NCBI GenBank assembly: GCA_027382625.1
Contig: JAJKFJ010022478.1
Span: 1-64,000 of the forward strand
From: Tetmemena sp. SeJ-2015
Lineage: Eukaryota > Ciliophora > Spirotrichea > Sporadotrichida > Oxytrichidae
Reading direction: 5' to 3'
Length of the DNA stretch: 64,000 nt
This document shows positions 24,301 through 32,052 of the stretch, in pieces. Positions within the stretch are counted from its first letter, which is position 1. The number at the start of each line of letters is the position of its first letter. A program made the translations under genes and the position numbers. The notes beneath the pieces are model-generated. The model was not told where the DNA came from. It did not search any database and saw only the letters and a list, made by a program, of their open reading frames with translations.

Positions 24301-27300
24301 ATTACTACTCTACACTTTTTCCACAAGGTTCTGAATACCGTTGTCTATCTTATCAATGTCTTGAATTAGTATTGCATCATTTCACTTCAACTACTACGTA
24401 TTCTTCTGGTTTCATATCGATTCAACGTATGATGCAATAGACCAAATGTCACTGCACTGAAAGGTTGAGGCAGTCTGTCTCTATGGGAGTAGCCTGCAGT
24501 TCCTTGCAGCGATGCTTCCTCAATGTTTTCTCTTTTATGACAGTTGCTCTGACTGAGAAGTTGCTCTGATGGTTAACAAGTTTTATCATGATGTTCTCTG
24601 GCTTGAGATCTCTGTGACGGAATCTAACTCATGGCATTCATCTGCTCTACGAGTCAGTTGAGAATAGCAGTAAGTAGTAATTGATGCGCCTCTGCTGAGA
24701 AATTTTTCTTAGTGTGATCTACATTTAGGAAGGCGAATGGGATGTAATCATGATCGATAAAGAACACCAGCAAGATGAAGAACGTACTTTTAGTTTTTGT
24801 CCTCGCTTCTCTCAACACTGTCAGTTAGTTCGCGAACTCAAGACCTCTCTGTTCCTTCTTTACAAGTATTCGTAAGGGAAGATTTGTAAGCATACTCTTC
24901 TTGTCTGATGGTGTCTCTTCGATTCGCATCAGCTAGGTGGAGGAAATTTTGAACATGACTATCTAAAGTTAAACTCTCAAGCATGGAGTCTTGCTTTGAG
25001 TGCTGAAACTTTAACTGAACCATACACTAAGCTTCTTATTATGAACTAATCTTCCTTTCTTCTCCATGTGTTTCTTTAGGAAAGCAGAATGAGAGAATAT
25101 CTGACCGTCCACTTTCTAATGCTCATATAGATCTTAGGTTTGTCTGAGTGGATTTCCTTGATGTGCCGCTTGAGGCTCTGAATATATTCGAACTGTCCGT
25201 TGACATTATCGAATTAAATAAGTTTCTTCTCTCATGCTTTCTGGAGCAGCACAAGAAGGAGCATCAGGTGAATAGTTTAAACGCCACCGGATTCTCACTC
25301 TTGGGCTTGACTTATAAAGCACAGAGATTCTTGCTCGAGCTAAGTTCAGAGAGCTTCCCTTGCACTTAGTGCACACAGCATCTTGTTTGTTGCTGTTATG
25401 AAATTAGTTTAGCTTGTGTTTGCTAAAGTTTTGGACTTGTTTCTTAGCTAGGTTGGTTGCCATCCTTAAAAATTCAAAATTTTAAATTATGAAAGAAGCG
25501 CCACTTATATTATGTAATGCTGTTGCGTAGGTGCAGTCGCATCACCGAGAAACTCAGAGTGCAAAAGATTCAGTTATTGAATGTTCTTCATCTTTCTTAT
25601 TTTATTATTAGATAGCTCCATATTTATCTCTTATTTTGCTTGATTTTGCTACGAATTAAGTTCAAAACGCAGTTAGTAGTGCTACTAATTCCGTTGGGAA
25701 CCATGTTAGTAATGTCGACTACACGGCTTAAAAATAGCTGCTAAATTTCATTGCAAGCGATTGAACTGCTACTAATTAAGTTGCAGCAACTTTAGTATTG
25801 GTACTAATTAAGTTTTAAAGTTATAATTAGTACTGTTTGAGAGCCACCAAATATAAAAAGGAGCTCCATCTTTAAAATTTGGATCATAGTTCTCTAGCTC
25901 TATCTATCTATTTCAGCTTGTGATCCTATAGGATCTCACTATTAACTAGTAAGACTTTAGCTTCGTGGGTCGGATCTAAGATCAGCTAAAATAATTTGAT
26001 ATTCATAAACAACGAGTATTCGAGCAAGATGGTGGAAACTTGAATGTTAAGCGATTAAGAATGAAAGTGCAAGAGTTGATATACAAGGGTTCCGAAGAAG
26101 GAAATCAACAATTAATTAAGTACATCAAGATCAAGTTAATTAAACAAATGGGGGGGGGGCCTTTCCTCGACAGTAAAATTTTCTAATGAATAAAGGTGAG
26201 AAAAAAATATGTTTATAGGATAATTTTTGCTCCTAAGTCTGATTCTTCCAGTTATAGAGGTGTATTCGAACATCTAGGGCTTCAAATTTCAATCCTAATT
26301 TTGTCGGTTAGAGGCCAGCTGCACCTAAATAAAATCTACATTTTAAGCTATTTTTTCGCTATTGTAAAATAAAATTAAAATCAAATTTCTAAATAGTGCA
26401 ACATTTTTTGAATTCATTACATGCTTCAGCTAAGAGTCCAAAAGAATTTAAGCAGAAAAATCGTAGCCTTAGTCCCTTAATCATGAATTAGACTTTGGTT
26501 ATATATAAATGTTGCACTATTTAGAAATTTGATTTTAATTTTATTTTACAATAGCGAAAAAATAGCTTAAAATGTAGATTTTATTTAGGTGCAGCTGGCC
26601 TCTAACCGATAAAATTAGGATTGAAATTTGAAGACCTAGATGTTTCGAATACCCTATAATTGGAAGAAATCAGATCAAACATTTATTATAAATTAGGAAT
26701 TTTTTTCTCATTTATTATTATAAAATTTTACTGTCGCGGAAAGGCCCCCCCCCGAAATCTTTCTTCCTTCGACAATGTATGGAACAAAGAACTCGTTCCT
26801 CAAAGCAATTCTTGAGATGATGAGAAGAAAGCTCTCAAAACAATCGATGTCAACATGATGGAGATCCAAACTATCCTGAGATCTCAGTCTCACTAATATG
26901 TAGGACGATGCGATGGGAGATCCGGAGGTTGCTCTATTCTTCCTAACAAGGAACAACTCTCAAACAAGTTGCCACAACGAAGGTTCTTCTTTGGCGTCAT
27001 TTTTATTATCTCTTTCACTCTCTATAGAGATAAATGATAGATGGCACACAGGAAGAGATTCTAAGTAGAGGGAACGACCCAAAGAGCAAGGAATAGTTAT
27101 CAGCGACGATGGTTTGAGCAGCTTCAGAAGTATCTTACTTCTCTAATAAGTTTTAGAGTTTAACTGTGTAGAGAAACCTGGCATTGGCATCTACTTAAAT
27201 GAAGGAGAGAGCAAAGGTATTCAAGCACGGAAGCAAAATAACAAGCATGGAGGTGAGCAAGCGTCTATCATATACAAACTTAGGGACGACGAGTGCACAT

Positions 27301-30300
27301 AGATGCGGAGAGGTTCGAGATGAAGGAAGCTAGGTCCATCTGGCCAATCAGAAGAGAGAAAGGAACCTCTTAAGAATCCTCTTCCCAGATAAGCAAAAGT
27401 GACTTAAGTCATTAAATTAAGCTAAAATACTTTTCCTAAATATTCACTCTACCTTATCTCGCACATAATTTGTCTTCTCTTCTTCCACTCTTTTACAACT
27501 ACTCACATGTGCTCTTCCGATCTCGATAGCTTAATCATGCATCAAGTGATAGAGCAGAGATCGGAATAATGTCCCTTAACTAATTTCCAGTAAAACTCAA
27601 TGCCGTTGAACTCTGGCGAGTATGGAAAATTAAAAACAGGAGTGATGCTCAACTCAGCGTATGCTTCTTCGCTTCCTTTGTCTGTGTACGCTGAGGTTTG
27701 TCAAGAGTAGAAGATTCTACTGGTCTGTGATTTCATTTGAGCTTCTTAAGGAGAACATAGCTTCGCTTTGAATAGAGAGAGGATGAAGGATATAAGTTCT
27801 AAGCCTGAGTCCTTCGCTGATTATGCAAGTAACGCACTTGTGTAGTTATATTATTTCTTACTGTAAACTTTATGTATCGTGCTTCTTGTACAACTTTTCA
27901 TGAAGGTGGTTGTGTGTTGAACACAGTTTGTCAGCAACATACAAACTCACAGCCTATCCTCTCAACCTGAGCAGCTAGTGTAAATATATTTCAGATTATT
28001 ATAATAAATGGCTTAGTGAAGTCTATAAGCGCTTCATCGATTCACGAGTTTTGTACGTTAATGCGGGATTTGAACGATAGATGTTTGGCTACAGTCTACG
28101 GAGAGATTTGGAGATAAGGAAAAGTATCTGGATGGTAAGATCGGTCGTGCGCTAACTCTCAAAGCTGAAGTGGCTTAGTGGGAAGAGTTTTTGAGGATCA
28201 ATCAAATAAATGATGTATTTGCACATCTTGAACTTAGAAGTGCGATGAGGAACAGTGCAACTCCTAACTTTCTCAGCTGCAAAGCAACTTTCAATGCGAG
28301 AGTATAGTGTGGCACTCTAAACATTTTTGCGATGGAAGTTGATGTTGGAACTGGCTATTACTATGATAAGGGTAACTACATCCAACCTTAGAGTCACAAT
28401 GAAACTGAGATAGGATGTTTAGTAGTTATTTTTTGAGTAATTTCGCGTTGACTCGATGATTATAAGTATTTAAAGAAATGTAATTATAACACAATTATTC
28501 TCACTTTCTTATTCGATCTATAAATGGGGTTTGCTGTCTGTCTAATAATCAAATACATACATCAAAAATTCAAATTTCAATGGAAATAGGGCGAATGAGG
28601 GAGGAGCCATTAATCTAATCTGCTCCAAATGTAAACATAATTCATAAATAAAATAGTTATGATTTACTAAAAAAATAGGCATAATAAAAATAAAGATTAG
28701 GATTTTTTTTACAAAAAATCTATTCAAGCAAGAGTTATTTGAATAATTTAAATTTTAATTTCATTAATTTATACTTTAAAAATATTTTAGATAATTACGA
28801 TACTTACTTTTTTAGCCCAATATTGTGAATACAAATTTGAAGCCCTTCGGTTTAAGAATAATATCGGTTTCACAGTAGGAGGAGCAATTGCGACTAATTT
28901 ATACTGGCCCAACTTCATCGGAGGATACAATAGTATGGAATTCGCTGACAATTATTTATTTTATGCACCGTATGGATCTGACATCTCAAGTTACCCAATC
29001 CAAGTCAGAATAGTTAAAATCGAAGGGAGCAAAGATCATATAGCAAGCGGATAAGCTTTGGACCTAACTATAGATGAATTTTATAAGTTAATAAATAGAA
29101 TTTTATAATCTGAGATAAATTATTATTTCTGTTTTAATTTATGTAAATATTTACTCAAATTTTATGTAATATTTTAATTTTAAATCAGAGAATGTGAAGA
29201 TTATTTATTTTTAAAATAGTTACACCAATTCCTAATCTAATTTATAAGTAATATTATATTATCAAAATTATTACTAGAGGAATATTGATTAGAAATAATT
29301 TATAGGGACAGGTGTGTATTGCAGGACAGGAAAATTTAAATATATTTTAAAATAAAGATTCCATGTTTTAGGCTAATTTTTGTCCTAAATATACTTGTTC
29401 ATTTAAAAATATCAATTCAGATTTCTCAGGCCACAAATTTTAATCTAAATCTCAAGTCATTGAAGGCCAAAATACTTAAGAAAAATATTAAATTTTAGAG
29501 ATATTTCTTAATAATTTTCCTAATTCAAAATTTAATTCAATATTTGGACTATAAACAGAAGATTTATAATGGGCAAGTAAATACTGAATAAAATAAATAT
29601 TGTGTAAATTTCATTAAATGCTTTCTATTTATTCAGTCAAATTCCCCTAATAAGTCATGATTTTTAATTTTTAGCTTTGATAATCAAATTAAATCTTATT
29701 TATAATCTAAATAATATTGATTGTGAGCTCGTAGATATAAGTGGCAATGTTTATTCAATTGATAGTACATCTACAATTCAAGTGAGAGAGTTATCAAGCA
29801 CATCAAAGGTTAAGGGAAATAGATAGATCTAAGTTTAAAACGGAAAAGTCACTTTCAATTAACTAATTCTCTCAGAGATTCCTGGATCTTAGAATGCAGA
29901 TTTCTAAGTTTTTTCTCCTCAAATTCAAACAGAGTTGCTCCAGTCAATTCTTACTGATATAGATAAAGCCAAAATAAACAACGCCACCATAAATTAATAT
30001 AAAGTTTAACTTCAGGAAATGCAGAGAGGGAGAAGTTGAATTCAATCAAGAATGTGAACCCTGTTAAGAAGGATATTTTTCTCTAACGTCAAGTTTTTAT
30101 TTAAAGTTCTTAAGAATGCTCTGAATGTGTTATAAATGCTGAGTGTCCAGGAAAATACGAAATCATCCCGCTCTATGGATTTTGGAGATCTTCTTTTTAC
30201 TCCTCTTAAATTCATGAGTGCAATAATAAAGCTGCCTGCCTCGGTAAGACAATATCTGCATTGACCAAAGATCCTAATGAATAATGCAAAATCATATATT

Positions 30301-32052
30301 TTAAACTGGGTATGGAGGAAACATCTGTGATATTTGCTAACTAGTAAATGGAGTGCAACTTATTAAACTTTCCAATTCTGAGTGTGGAGAGTGCTCATCC
30401 AAAATTCTATCTATACTTACACTCATTGGTTTCTATCTGCTCTATCTAGTAGTACTGAGTATTTTGATATTCTTCAATCAGAGATCTAAAAAAGAGAACG
30501 AAATCATGTTTAAATCAAAATAAATATATTTTAATCAATGTCTTGCTTAGAATAGGAACAAATTATTTTCAAATTTTATCTTCTGCAACTGCTTTTAATT
30601 TGTAGCTACCCTCTTATTTGGAGAATTTCACAAATATCCTTAATTAGATAGGAAGCATTTTTGACAGCATAGTTAGTACTTAATGCCTTTTTGACATTTC
30701 CTAATATTTAGTAGTTATTTTTAATAAATTAAACTGCTATTTTACAAATTAATTGTAATATTTTTAATAAAAGCTTTTTATAATTACATTTAATCGATAT
30801 TAAGATTCAGGATTCTCGGTTCTATACGTGAAAGCAATTAAATAAGTCACTAATATTTTTTATAATTGTGATATGTGTGATTCCATTCGTTTGCTTTTCT
30901 AATCTACTCTTATTTCAATATCTCTATGGGAAGGTAAAAGCTTTTAGATAAAGAACAAGAACTCTAATGAATTAAAATATCAATGAAAAAAGAGTTATTC
31001 TAACAAGACAAAGAATTATTCTCACGTTAATCGTAGTTAATAAAATATATTTTTACAATTATACTTATCGAAGAAAATTTTAAATTATAATAGAAAATTT
31101 ATGAATGTACAATTTCTGCCAATTTTTATTTAAAATGAGGGAAAATTCTCGAATTAAATAATTTATCTTTAATGGTATCTCTTTATTTTATATTAAGTTT
31201 TGTTCACGCTGCATCCAACAATAACGAAGTACATTTTCTAGCTATATAACTGTCAGGAACTAGACAAAAATGAGTTCTGGCTTCGGTATGACATCCAAAT
31301 TCAATGCTGGTCTGCTAAACACTTAAACTGGAGTGTTGGAATCGGTCTTCCATTGATTTTTTATTTGATCCTCACTTTAGTAATAGGAGCACCCTTGTTA
31401 GTATTTAGACAATTATATAAAGAGAGGGAACATTTGCAAGAAGAATAAGTCCTCCACAAATATAAAATGGTCTATCAAGGACTTCACAAAAAAGTTTTTT
31501 ATTGGGAATTCATCATTACCAGTTTTAAAATTATCTTAGTCTCAATAAATGTCTTTTTGAGCACATAAAAAACAGAATACCATATTTGTGCATATATTAA
31601 AAGGAATATTAAAATTCAAATAATTTTTCGCATTAAATCTTGATTTTAAGACATACAAGCCTATATTTTAACTCTTTTCTGGTCTGACTCTAACGGCGGT
31701 TCTTTTGTAACTAAATCTAAAAATTAAGCCTTATAAAAATCCAACATTCAACATCCTAGAATAAAGACTGTTCATATCCATAATATCACTTTTGTTCGGT
31801 TCTCTTTTCTTTTTGAGTGAGGAAATCACTGACTAAATCAAGACTGGAGTACTAATTCTAATTATCTTTTTCAATGCTAAATTTCTTTTACTGCTTTTGG
31901 TTTGTTTGCTAGGATAAACAAAGATACCTATTCTAGTAATCATAAAATACTAGATCGAGAAAGTTCTTATACCTTTTAAATCTCCTGACATTATAAATAT
32001 TGTAGTATCAGAGATGATTTTCAAAACTTTAGATCAGCCTAGTGACAGTTGA
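9206..32052 (+). CDS. Gene A: large beta-helix/Cys-rich/multi-TM surface protein, split into MDSs
   Basis: Assembled from about 30 coding pieces on the plus strand that are conserved with gene B (42200-60900). Order: many short repeats of N-x-hydrophobic-F/N-N type with GGA turns, typical of right-handed beta-helix (pectin-lyase-like) folds; a Cys-rich region around 30020-30420 with CxxC, GYFSL, CPGKYEI and GFWRSS motifs; a membrane segment at about 30425-30480; then LPSYLENFTN, an LHPTITKY/CW block, and further membrane helices to a TGA at 32050-32052. Large ciliate surface proteins with this layout are known, but I cannot assign a function. The true N-terminus was not found. The 3' end lies inside the TIR of the element at 31996, so the native stop could instead be at 35329-35331 if AATATT acts as the pointer. 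Spacers between pieces are mostly IESs; a few short ones begin GTAAG and could be introns. Confidence 0.72.
9400..9850 (+). repeat. R2 repeat, copy a
   Basis: GC-richer than its surroundings. Related to 45400-45860 and 58885-59340 through shared blocks such as GCCGTGCnAGAA, GGGAnnAATGATnG and AGAGATGCAAG. No coding frame seen. It lies between gene A pieces 1 and 2, i.e. inside an IES; the unit-B copies sit at other positions. Confidence 0.6.
9972..10264 (+). CDS. Gene A pieces 2-3
   Basis: Piece 2 (9972-10056) encodes DRSYFLITHSNLKISNINF; piece 3 (10163-10264) encodes NKNENDIDRYIFEAW. Both are conserved at 42346-42430 and 42508-42608. The 106 bp spacer begins GTAAGG and ends AAATAG and is 77 bp in gene B. 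It can be removed in frame either as a GT-AG intron or as an IES (TTAAA pointer), so its nature is unresolved. Confidence 0.6.
10470..10800 (+). repeat. R1 repeat, copy c (diverged)
   Basis: Keeps the left edge AATTAAAATCGACGATTAG and the GAATGG block, but the middle is deleted or diverged. Lies in the spacer between gene A pieces 3 and 4. Confidence 0.5.
11139..11768 (+). CDS. Gene A pieces 4-6
   Basis: Three blocks conserved with 46168-46745: 11139-11207 (ends AAGAAG before GTAAA), 11376-11515 (KFGNISMLNISISGS..LLEHSFFYLSSH) and about 11586-11768 (DLGDETSNIVTLVGRDDVF then QNSYISGQEYF). The repeated N-I-S-I-S pattern is beta-helix-like. The first block is conserved in DNA, but its frame is less certain. 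Confidence 0.55.
12068..12315 (+). CDS. Gene A piece 7, interrupted by a 48 bp IES
   Basis: CQNITFEDILTLNPV...ELVISNLN before and FKNVSASAFQQNIFEVV after the interruption. The pointer AACTT occurs at 12179-12183 and 12227-12231; keeping one copy gives NLNFKNV in frame. Gene B has a 43 bp interruption at the same place with pointer CTT (47221-47223 and 47264-47266). Confidence 0.7.
12184..12231. other. IES, 48 bp, pointer AACTT
   Basis: Direct repeat AACTT on both sides; removal restores the reading frame conserved with gene B. The homologous IES in gene B is 43 bp with a shorter pointer. Confidence 0.7.
12750..13260. repeat. R3 repeat, copy a (contains tRNA-like region)
   Basis: About 500 bp repeat shared with 61330-61830 (common blocks: AAGAGATTAATAAAA, ACTCCACCCA, GATCATnAGGACCACTCTGCC). 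It includes the tRNA-like stretch annotated separately, which suggests a tRNA-derived SINE. No protein frame. Confidence 0.6.
13105..13201 (-). repeat. tRNA-like sequence with A- and B-box (SINE head?)
   Basis: On the minus strand TGGCAGAGTGG matches the consensus A box exactly, and GGGTTCTAATCC lies where a B box belongs, about 60 bp later. The acceptor and anticodon stems do not pair well (a CTGATGATCAG palindrome sits where an anticodon arm should be), so I do not call a functional tRNA. Confidence 0.5.
13388..13687 (+). CDS. Gene A pieces 8-9 with a 65 bp TA-pointer IES
   Basis: Piece 8 encodes LEKSPFKFNGLDILRINNFT then NNIS; piece 9 encodes SDMSPTSKVIIKNIQIKACF then IYQNFIAKFEVPIF. Joining at the shared TA (13480-13481 and 13545-13546) reads ISC-SDM in frame. 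Treating GTAAGC...TTAG as an intron would instead produce a TGA, so an IES fits better. Gene B is the same with a 69 bp spacer. Confidence 0.72.
13482..13546. other. IES, 65 bp, TA pointer
   Basis: Flanked by TA. In-frame joining is conserved with gene B (IES 47545-47613). It carries GTAAG at the left edge, which mimics a 5' splice site. Confidence 0.65.
13861..14117 (+). CDS. Gene A piece 10
   Basis: Encodes YVQEANSLNFTN, VYLIFKRDQKEVFLVKINKL and YYTDSNANLFYFNGFNH segments. The Gln in KRDQKE is TAA here and CAG in gene B (about 48010), direct evidence for the ciliate code. The left boundary is uncertain because a TGA lies just upstream; gene B joins here through TA. Confidence 0.72.
14568..14650 (+). 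CDS. Gene A piece 11
   Basis: FDTFLYEGNAQIIFEN then YYDNKN, homologous to 49382-49477 and to a second copy at 48393-48471 in gene B. It ends against the left terminus of the short TBE derivative. Confidence 0.6.
14646..15328 (-). mobile_element. Internally deleted TBE-like element (TBE-A1)
   Basis: The left end (AAAAACCTATGATTATAAA then TAAGTTGTGTATAATTAATTTC) and right end (TTTCTTATCATTTGGGGTT) are inverted versions of each other and match the long TBE at 24088-28533. Inside are the C-terminal part of the kinase gene (minus, about 14725-15060) joined directly to a piece from the transposase end (about 15095-15290). About 3.2 kb of the full element (excluding P3) is missing, so it is non-autonomous. 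It sits between gene A pieces 11 and 12. Confidence 0.75.
15332..15356 (+). CDS. Gene A piece 12 (micro-MDS, NVFIGFSA)
   Basis: A 25 bp coding piece between TBE-A1 and the next IES. Conserved at 50869-50894 as NVLIGFSA. In gene B it joins upstream in frame through a TTAAAT pointer and downstream through TGC. Confidence 0.65.
15357..16011. other. IES, 655 bp, pointer CAG
   Basis: CAG at 15354-15356 and 16009-16011. Joining gives FSA-GGFFLEP in frame. The homologous IES in gene B is 118 bp with pointer TGC (50892-50894 and 51010-51012), one register away. No gene inside. Confidence 0.72.
16009..16944 (+). CDS. Gene A pieces 13-15
   Basis: After removal of a 20 bp IES (TAAT pointer, 16067-16086) and a 705 bp IES (ATGTTCATA pointer, 16109-16813), the pieces read GGFFLEPANTQRKDLALV, MNVTDMFINTFFT, then FTVRENAKLYFYNGYVNG and SFILADYQ without a frame break. 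Gene B has the same protein stretch with only the short IES. The repeated N-G-Y pattern again suggests a beta-helix. Confidence 0.82.
16067..16086. other. IES, 20 bp, pointer TAAT (conserved)
   Basis: TAAT at 16063-16066 and 16083-16086. Joining gives LALVMNVT. Gene B has a 19 bp IES with the same TAAT pointer (51067-51070 and 51086-51089) and a different interior. Confidence 0.78.
16109..16813. other. IES, 705 bp, 9 bp pointer ATGTTCATA, absent from gene B
   Basis: ATGTTCATA at 16100-16108 and 16805-16813. Removing the segment with one copy reproduces the uninterrupted reading seen in gene B (MNVTGMYIN there, MNVTDMFIN here). The interior is AT-rich with no gene seen. Confidence 0.88.
17619..18716. 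mobile_element. Palindromic element P1 (with nested M copy 4)
   Basis: The arms start and end AAGCTT and mirror each other for about 380 bp (landmarks AGGGAACT, TTTTTTCTC and CACGTGATGG/CATGTGCACT). Same family as P2 at 21820-22680, which is better preserved. The right arm is split by the M element at 18266-18600. No coding capacity seen. Confidence 0.75.
18266..18600 (-). mobile_element. MITE-like element M, copy 4, inserted in P1
   Basis: Left CAACCCCGATTTTTCA, right AAAAATTGGGACTGAATG. It interrupts the right arm of P1; comparison with the intact arm of P2 (22510-22560) marks both sides of the insertion within a TATTATTA-like target. Confidence 0.75.
19240..19699 (+). CDS. Gene A pieces 16-17
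   Basis: Piece 16 (19240-19426) encodes AYVLIKDTVIKLPQGFNGGV and FSLVEIDNCKFYNVTG; piece 17 (19562-19699) encodes NISNSYFDTVYALKNAMFG and TSKIINTTFNNNT. They join in frame through AATTT (19422-19426 and 19562-19566; 140 bp IES). Homologues lie at 51266-51397, 52461-52510 and 52668-52800. Confidence 0.75.
20635..21012 (-). repeat. R1 repeat, copy d (inverted)
   Basis: Inverse orientation of the R1 family, ending ACCAATCACCGATTTTAAT. Lies in the spacer between gene A pieces 17 and 18; not seen at the matching place in gene B. Confidence 0.65.
21063..21678 (+). CDS. Gene A pieces 18-20
   Basis: 21063-21188: TNSNLYLENVTFYVERNLF then KNVKFLDKL. 21290-21377: NNDDRNYISSMSSTVKI then FLNGYYL. 21510-21678: EVANPHPQYLIF, ELKNVLFQN, MNSEIIISNATANNST. 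Pieces 19 and 20 join through TATCTT (21372-21377 and 21510-21515), giving GYYLEVANP; gene B uses CTT at the same point (53689-53691 and 53781-53783). Pieces 18 and 19 join at an AT/TAT-type pointer. Confidence 0.78.
21378..21515. other. IES, 138 bp, pointer TATCTT
   Basis: Six-base direct repeat; in-frame join conserved. The gene B homologue is 92 bp with the pointer reduced to CTT. Confidence 0.75.
21820..22680. mobile_element. Palindromic element P2 (near-perfect)
   Basis: 861 bp whose left half mirrors its right half: outer AATATTACTAATTTAACG, inner TCAGACCCCCCTG and GAGCACGACAA are all matched in inverse. A small non-palindromic centre is at about 22170-22320. It sits in the spacer between gene A pieces 20 and 21 and is absent from gene B there. 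The single-stranded form could fold into a very long hairpin. No coding frame. Confidence 0.85.
22733..22952 (+). CDS. Gene A piece 21
   Basis: NINNQKDCLFRIDRSSF, NFTGISKIGQESIMQFVAM, SIKNSQFRNYNGNMIQ, MNNCTFS. Within it, GQE is CAA here and TAA in gene B, and MQF is CAG here and TAG in gene B (54119-54340), a strong demonstration that TAA and TAG are Gln. Confidence 0.85.
22960..23940. other. Spacer between gene A pieces 21 and 22
   Basis: AT-rich. Contains a weak stretch near 22960-23060 and a hydrophobic forward ORF at 23353-23583 that has no counterpart in gene B (whose spacer here is only about 280 bp). No supported gene. Confidence 0.4.
23945..24087 (+). CDS. Gene A piece 22
   Basis: SALNSRALTLIQDSTLILSN then SSFEQF matches 54628-54717. 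The last part (about 24035-24087) stays open but has no match in gene B. It ends at the left end of the long TBE. Confidence 0.65.
24180..25462 (-). pseudogene. TBE zinc-finger/protein-kinase gene (57 kDa-type), decayed
   Basis: From ATG at about 25462 (MATNLAKKQVQNF). An early Cys pair (AVCTKCKG) is followed after a slip by two C2H2-like segments (SLKRHIKEIH near 25165 and FLKKHMEKK near 25080). The C-terminal half is a protein kinase, best read in the related copy at 50080-50815: RDLKPEN catalytic loop, DFN in place of DFG, GTAGYFP activation segment and WDIWS. TBE elements of Oxytricha are known to encode such a zinc-finger kinase. The Asn in DFN raises the question of catalytic activity. 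Numerous indels relative to the other copies break the frame here. Confidence 0.75.
26035..27000 (+). pseudogene. TBE central gene (third ORF), split by palindrome P3
   Basis: The plus-strand frame before P3 reads VKRLRMKVQELIYKGSEEGN then IKYIKIKLIK; after P3 (from about 26757) it reads GTKNSFLKAILEMMRRKLSK and continues in a second frame. Position and size fit the third gene of TBE elements, but I do not recognise a domain. Lower confidence because no second copy is present for comparison. Confidence 0.4.
26149..26757. mobile_element. Palindromic element P3 nested in TBE-A2
   Basis: Ends GGGGGGGGGGCCTTTCC and its inverse GGAAAGGCCCCCCCCC. The arms are about 250 bp each (landmark GAGGCCAGCTGCACC mirrored at about 26590) around a loop of about 95 bp. 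It interrupts the central TBE gene. Confidence 0.85.
27540..28340 (-). pseudogene. TBE DDE transposase (42 kDa-type), decayed
   Basis: Minus strand. A region matching the window-start fragment (27850-27970) covers the second catalytic Asp but is frameshifted here. Downstream the HTDKGSEEAYAELS segment leads to PYSPEFNGIEFYW (27588-27625), the typical IS630/Tc1 stretch with the third acidic catalytic residue. Multiple indels mean this copy would not make protein as written. The N-terminal piece near 28260-28330 is also present in TBE-A1. Confidence 0.75.
28528..29075 (+). CDS. Gene A pieces 23-24
   Basis: Piece 23 (28528-28650) encodes SNTYIKNSNFNGNRANEGGA then INLICSKCKHNSQ; piece 24 (about 28812-29075) encodes CEYKFEALRFKNNIGF, GGAIATNLYWPNFIGGYNS, YAPYGSDISSYPIQVRIV and SGQALDLTID. 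The Gln of SGQ is TAA here and CAG in gene B (about 55960). GGA turns mark beta-helix coils. Confidence 0.82.
29076..29721. other. IES, 646 bp, pointer GAT
   Basis: GAT at 29073-29075 and 29719-29721. Joining reads LTID-CELVDISGN in frame. Gene B has a 1.0 kb IES here with pointer AT. AT-rich interior without a gene. Confidence 0.7.
29719..30506 (+). CDS. Gene A piece 25: end of beta-helix, Cys-rich region and first TM segment
   Basis: Contains three ultra-short IESs. After their removal the frame runs from CELVDISGNVYSIDSTSTI through KINNATIKFNFRKCREGEVE, CEPCQEGYFSL, CSECVINAECPGKYEIIPL, GFWRSSFYSS, NEQCKTGYGGNICDICQ and CGECSSKI to the hydrophobic helix ILTLIGFYLLYLVVLSILIF at about 30420-30480. 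The CxxC-rich block resembles EGF/GCC2-GCC3-like modules of large ciliate surface proteins. Confidence 0.82.
30004..30013. other. Candidate IES, 10 bp, pointer ATAAA
   Basis: ATAAA at 29999-30003 and 30009-30013. Removing 10 bp shifts the frame so that NNATI leads into KFNFRKCREGEV. Gene B has the same spacing and pointer (57255-57259 and 57265-57269). Confidence 0.62.
30096..30108. other. IES, 13 bp, pointer AAGTT
   Basis: AAGTT at 30091-30095 and 30104-30108. The join reads SLTSSSQECSEC in frame. In gene B the same 13 bp distance separates AG at 57358-57359 and 57371-57372. Confidence 0.7.
30292..30305. other. IES, 14 bp, pointer AAA
   Basis: AAA at 30289-30291 and 30303-30305. The join gives NEQCKTGYGGNICDIC. 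In gene B AAT at 58104-58106 and 58118-58120 gives CRIGYGGNLCDIC. Confidence 0.72.
30507..30537. other. IES, 31 bp, pointer ATC
   Basis: ATC at 30504-30506 and 30535-30537. The join reads KENEINVLLRIGTNYF. Gene B has the same pointer and the same 31 bp length (58318-58320 and 58349-58351). Confidence 0.75.
30535..32052 (+). CDS. Gene A pieces 26-30: C-terminal membrane region
   Basis: 30535-30710: NVLLRIGTNYFQI, LPSYLENFTNILNQIGSIFD, CLFDIS. 30807-30839 and 30864-30933: GFSVLYVKA, then IVICVIPFVCFSNLLLFQYL (TM), joined through AATT (28 bp IES). 31195-31567: LHPTITKYIFQLYNCQELD, FWLRYDIQIQCW, a TM segment, KYKMVYQGL. 31651-32052: FQLFSGLTLT and two further TM helices, joined through ACATA (31563-31567 and 31651-31655). 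Read as TGA stop at 32050-32052, which already lies in the TIR of the next element. Confidence 0.75.
31568..31655. other. IES, 88 bp, pointer ACATA
   Basis: ACATA on both sides; joining reads FLSTYKPIFQLF in frame with the last membrane block of gene A. Confidence 0.65.

Larger units (their letters stand above)
24088..28533 (-). mobile_element. Full-length TBE-like transposon (TBE-A2) with nested palindrome
   Basis: Ends CAAACCC...TGATAAGAAAGTGA and its inverse ...TTTCTTATTCGATC...GGGGTTTG. These GGGGTTT termini recall the C4A4-type telomeric ends of Oxytricha TBE elements. Gene content also fits: a zinc-finger/kinase gene (minus, left), a central gene on the plus strand and a DDE transposase (minus, right). 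Total 4,446 bp, or about 3.84 kb without the 607 bp palindrome P3. All genes carry slips, many of them single bases. It lies between gene A pieces 22 and 23, where gene B has only a 19 bp IES. Confidence 0.82.

Noticed and set aside
26708..26956. 82-codon minus-strand ORF in TBE-A2
   Set aside because: Crosses the end of palindrome P3, and the opposite strand has the better coding signal.
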